NCBI RefSeq assembly: GCF_000521865.1
Contig: NZ_JAME01000013.1
Location: 1-64,000 of the forward strand
Direction: 5' to 3'
Length of the DNA: 64,000 nt
From: Roseivivax isoporae LMG 25204
GTDB taxonomy: Bacteria; Pseudomonadota; Alphaproteobacteria; Rhodobacterales; Rhodobacteraceae
Below the pieces are notes generated by a model. It was not told where the DNA came from, searched no databases, and was given only the letters and a program-made list of their open reading frames with translations. Below are positions 61,630-64,000 of the stretch, one piece after another (position 1 is the stretch's first letter; each line of letters starts with the position of its first letter). A program made the position numbers and the translations under genes.

Positions 61630-62729
61630 GCCATCAGCCCCCGTGCCTCGAGTTCCGCGCGCATCTGCGCCCCGCGGTCCTCGGCACCCGCTGACGCCAC
61701 CCAGGCGGCGAAAGGGACGAGCGAGTCCTCGAGCCGGTGGCGCGGCACGAAGCCGAGCTGCGCCCGGGCCCGGCTGATGTCGGCAAAGCAGTTGCGGATG
61801 TCGCCCTTGCGGACCTTGCCGAGGATCTCGGGCGTGATGTCCGGCCGGTTCATCGCGGCCGCCAGCCGGCGCGCCACCTCGGAGATGCCGTAGGCCTCGC
61901 CCGAACCCACGTTGAACACCCGCCCCGCGGCATCGCCGCTCTGAAGCGCCAGGCGGAAGGCGCGGGCCACGTCCTCCACGTGCACGAAGTCGCGGCGCTG
62001 CTCGCCATCCTCGAAGATCGTCGGGCGCTGGCCGTTGGCGATGCGCGCGGCAAAGTTCGCGAGCACGCCGGTATAGGGGTTCGACAGCGCCTGCCCGGCG
62101 CCGAAGACGTTGAAGAGGCGCAGCGCCACCGCGTCGACGCCGTAGGTCTCGCCGAAGATCAGCACCGCGCGTTCCTGCGTGAACTTCGTCAGCGCGTAGA
62201 TCGAGGCGAGGTCGACGGGCTTCGTCTCGTCGGTCGGGACCGGCTGCAGCGCGACGCCGTCCCGGTGGGGCTCCCACCGGCCAAGCGCCGCGTCCTCGGG
62301 CCGGCGGCGCGCATCTGGCACGGGCGTGCCGTCCTTGGCGACATAAAGCCCCTCTCCGTAGACGCTCATCGAGGAGGCGAGCACGATGCGGCCGATCTCG
62401 TGGCGCGCGGCCGCCTCGAGCAGGACCGCGGTGCCGAGGTCGTTCACGCCCACGTAGCGGGCGATCTCGTACATCGACTGCCCGACGCCCACCTCGGCGG
62501 CGAGGTGCACGATCCGGTCGACCCCCGGCAGCGCCGAGTCGAGCGCGTCTGCATCTCGGACGTCGCCGCGGATCACCCGCGCGCCCTCGGGACTCTCGGC
62601 CCCGGAGCCGCCATGGACCTGGTCGATCAGGGCGTCGTAGAGGACCACGTCGTCGCCCGCCGCCAGGAGCTCGCGGGCGACGTGCCGCCCGATGAAGCCG
62701 CATCCTCCGGTGATCAAAGTGGTCGGCAT
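61626..62729 (-). CDS. NAD-dependent nucleotide-sugar epimerase/dehydratase (SDR)
   Basis: 367 residues, extended SDR with NAD motif GGCGFIG at 8-14, HLAAEVGVGQSMYEIARYVGVNDLGTAVLLEAA, SSMSVYGEGLYV, Y178-x3-K182 in SIYALTKFTQERA and RLFNVFGAGQALSNPYTGVLANFAARI. The QSMYEI and VGVND motifs fit dTDP-L-rhamnose 4-epimerase-like and GDP/UDP-sugar epimerases. I chose the ATG at 62729 (AAGGGGG upstream); an in-frame ATG at 62744 would add five residues. First gene of the seven-gene overlapping run, divergent from the dehydrogenase at 62911. Confidence 0.88.
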   Translation of the reverse strand: MPTTLITGGCGFIGRHVARELLAAGDDVVLYDALIDQVHGGSGAESPEGARVIRGDVRDADALDSALPGVDRIVHLAAEVGVGQSMYEIARYVGVNDLGTAVLLEAAARHEIGRIVLASSMSVYGEGLYVAKDGTPVPDARRRPEDAALGRWEPHRDGVALQPVPTDETKPVDLASIYALTKFTQERAVLIFGETYGVDAVALRLFNVFGAGQALSNPYTGVLANFAARIANGQRPTIFEDGEQRRDFVHVEDVARAFRLALQSGDAAGRVFNVGSGEAYGISEVARRLAAAMNRPDITPEILGKVRKGDIRNCFADISRARAQLGFVPRHRLEDSLVPFAAWVASAGAEDRGAQMRAELEARGLMA

Positions 62730-62910
62730 TGCGCCCCCTTGCATGTCCTTGGTCAGGTGAGCGCCCAGAACAGCATCTTCACGCTTATGTTCCAGCTGCT
62801 GCCGCTCGCCCGCGGAACCCCGCCCGCCGGGAACATCTTCCGGAAGATCCTGTTCTCACGCCCCGAAGCACGGGCGTCCCCGCCCGAGAGATTTCCGACG
62901 GAGTGACGCG

Positions 62911-63927
62911 ATGAACGATCCCGGCCCGGCCCTTCTCGGGGGCGACAGACATCCCGCGGCGGAGGGAACCCCACGAGCGGCCCGCCTCCTCGCACCCGGC
63001 CAGATCGGGATCGGCCCGATCGAGATTCGCGCGCCCGACCGGGGCGAGGTGCGCATCCGGCTCGAGGGCACGGGGGTCTGCGCCTCGAATCTCGGGCCAT
63101 GGGCAGGCGGACCCGGCACCGGCTTTCCGACCGATCCGGGCGCGCCCGGCCACGAGGGCTGGGGCGTCGTCGAGGCGGTCGGCGCGGACGTCGACACCCT
63201 GCGCACGGGCCAGCGTGTCGCGTTCCTGGGCGGGGCGAGCTATGCCACGCACGAGACAGTGCCGGCCGGCAACGCCGTGGTCCTGCCGCCCGAACTCGAC
63301 GGCCAGCCCTTCCCGGGAGAGCCCATCGGCTGCGCCATGAACATCTTCCGCCGCAGCCGGATCGCCGCCGGCGACGACGTGGCGATCGTCGGCATCGGGT
63401 TCCTAGGTGCGCTCCTGACCCGGCTCGCCAGCGCGGCGGGGGCGCGCGTGACCGCGATCTCGCGCCGGCAATCCTCGCTGGAGCTTGCCCGCGAGATGGG
63501 CGCGGCCGAGGCCCTGCCCCTCGGCGACGCGCGGGACATCGTGGGGCACGTGAGTGACCGCACGCGCGGCCGGCTTTGCGACGTGGCGATCGAGGCGGTG
63601 GGGGCACAGGCGCCGCTCGACCTCGCCGCCGACCTCGTGCGCGAGGGCGGGCGGCTCGTCATCGCGGGCTACCACCAGGACGGGCCGCGCCAGGTGAACA
63701 TGCAGCTCTGGAACTGGCGCGGCTTCGACGCGATCAATGCGCACGAACGCGACCTGTCGGTGCAGCTCGACGGGATCCGCCGCGGCATCGCGGCGACGCT
63801 CGAGGGGCGCATCGATCCGGGGCGGCTCCTGACCCACACCTACCCGCTCGAGGATCTGGACCGCGCGCTCAACGACACCCGCGACAAGCCCGGCGCCTTC
63901 GTCAAGGCGGTGATCGCGTGCCGCTGA
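62911..63927 (+). CDS. Zinc-type medium-chain dehydrogenase
   Basis: 338 residues. GroES-like domain with VRIRLEGTGVCASNLGPWAG (catalytic-zinc cysteine region), APGHEGWGVVEAVG, then Rossmann domain GDDVAIVGIGFLGALLTRLA. The structural-zinc four-cysteine lobe is absent, so it belongs to a shorter subgroup. NRG: GHEG is kept where zinc-binding enzymes have GHE. Probably oxidises a sugar or cyclitol hydroxyl; its overlap with a Gfo/Idh/MocA gene supports sugar chemistry. Divergent from the glycan operon with a 181-base gap containing no recognised site. Confidence 0.87.
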   Translation: MNDPGPALLGGDRHPAAEGTPRAARLLAPGQIGIGPIEIRAPDRGEVRIRLEGTGVCASNLGPWAGGPGTGFPTDPGAPGHEGWGVVEAVGADVDTLRTGQRVAFLGGASYATHETVPAGNAVVLPPELDGQPFPGEPIGCAMNIFRRSRIAAGDDVAIVGIGFLGALLTRLASAAGARVTAISRRQSSLELAREMGAAEALPLGDARDIVGHVSDRTRGRLCDVAIEAVGAQAPLDLAADLVREGGRLVIAGYHQDGPRQVNMQLWNWRGFDAINAHERDLSVQLDGIRRGIAATLEGRIDPGRLLTHTYPLEDLDRALNDTRDKPGAFVKAVIACR

Positions 63928-64000
63928 GCCCGCCGCGGCCGCGGCTCGGCTTCGCCGGGCTTGGCTGGATCGGGCGCATGCGGCTTGCCGCGCTGGCCGA
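63918..64000 (+). CDS. Start of a Gfo/Idh/MocA-family oxidoreductase (partial)
   Basis: Twenty-seven codons before the window ends. GTG at 63918 overlaps the preceding dehydrogenase; the translation RLGFAGLGWIGRMRLAALA is a classical NAD-binding opening (GxGxxG) of Gfo/Idh/MocA sugar dehydrogenases. Likely acts with the upstream dehydrogenase on the same sugar. Confidence 0.8.
   Translation, partial: MPLSPPRPRLGFAGLGWIGRMRLAALA

Overview
The window is about 67-70% G+C by eye, densely packed, and rich in translationally coupled genes (ATGA and TGATG overlaps). Uptake systems dominate it: two sugar/polyamine-type ABC importers, one siderophore ABC importer with a TonB receptor, and two tripartite tricarboxylate transporters (TTT). 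This gene content, together with an ergothioneine pair and a PQQ dehydrogenase, suggests an alphaproteobacterium, most likely a member of the Rhodobacteraceae (roseobacter group). That assignment is inference. I found no rRNA, tRNA, CRISPR array, insertion sequence or phage gene. No stretch longer than 300 bases lacks a gene. || Layout. 1-6.5 kb: a minus-strand operon for a carbohydrate-type ABC importer (ATPase, binding protein, two permeases), a SnoaL-fold protein and the start of a histidinol-dehydrogenase-fold enzyme. It is divergent from a tandem SnoaL protein, with two mirror-image 16-bp LacI-type operators between them. 6.6-13.8 kb: siderophore uptake locus (AraC regulator, TonB receptor, periplasmic binding protein, two FecCD permeases, ATPase). 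13.9-20.4 kb: an operon with GntR/UTRA regulator, ADP-ribosylglycohydrolase-fold enzyme, PfkB kinase and a PotABCD-like importer; its enzyme set matches Escherichia coli yegUVW. 20.5-24.6 kb: Baeyer-Villiger monooxygenase plus beta-lactamase-fold esterase, divergent from an AraC regulator. 24.6-29.3 kb: flavodoxin-fold reductase, type II NADH dehydrogenase and a YdeP-type molybdopterin oxidoreductase. || 29.5-37.4 kb: TTT system 1 with a 2-hydroxyacid dehydrogenase and an RraA-family aldolase, divergent from a FadR-type GntR regulator, a second RraA, an FAH-family hydrolase and a TSUP permease. 37.4-45.5 kb: GntR regulator and a fused FAD/Fe-S 2-hydroxyacid dehydrogenase, divergent from an AGT-family aminotransferase and TTT system 2. 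These two loci look like modules that import hydroxy/oxo carboxylates and feed pyruvate or glyoxylate into central metabolism. 45.6-54.6 kb: housekeeping and stress genes (unknown acidic protein, topoisomerase IB, PQQ dehydrogenase with a separately encoded membrane partner, egtD/egtB, an unusual disulfide-reductase-like flavoprotein, ferritin-like protein, ExoD). 54.7-64 kb: seven overlapping minus-strand genes (two nucleotide-sugar SDRs, one of them fused to a barrel-like domain; three paralogous CgeB-like glycosyltransferases; a UDP-xylose-synthase-like enzyme; a methyltransferase), divergent from a zinc-type dehydrogenase and the start of a Gfo/Idh/MocA oxidoreductase. This is the best candidate for an uncharacterised glycan or glycoconjugate pathway. 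|| Regulation is unusually legible. Several divergent or upstream regions carry exact inverted or direct repeats matching the adjacent regulator class. All four binding-protein genes that are not directly overlapped by their permease gene are followed by a GC-rich stem-loop.
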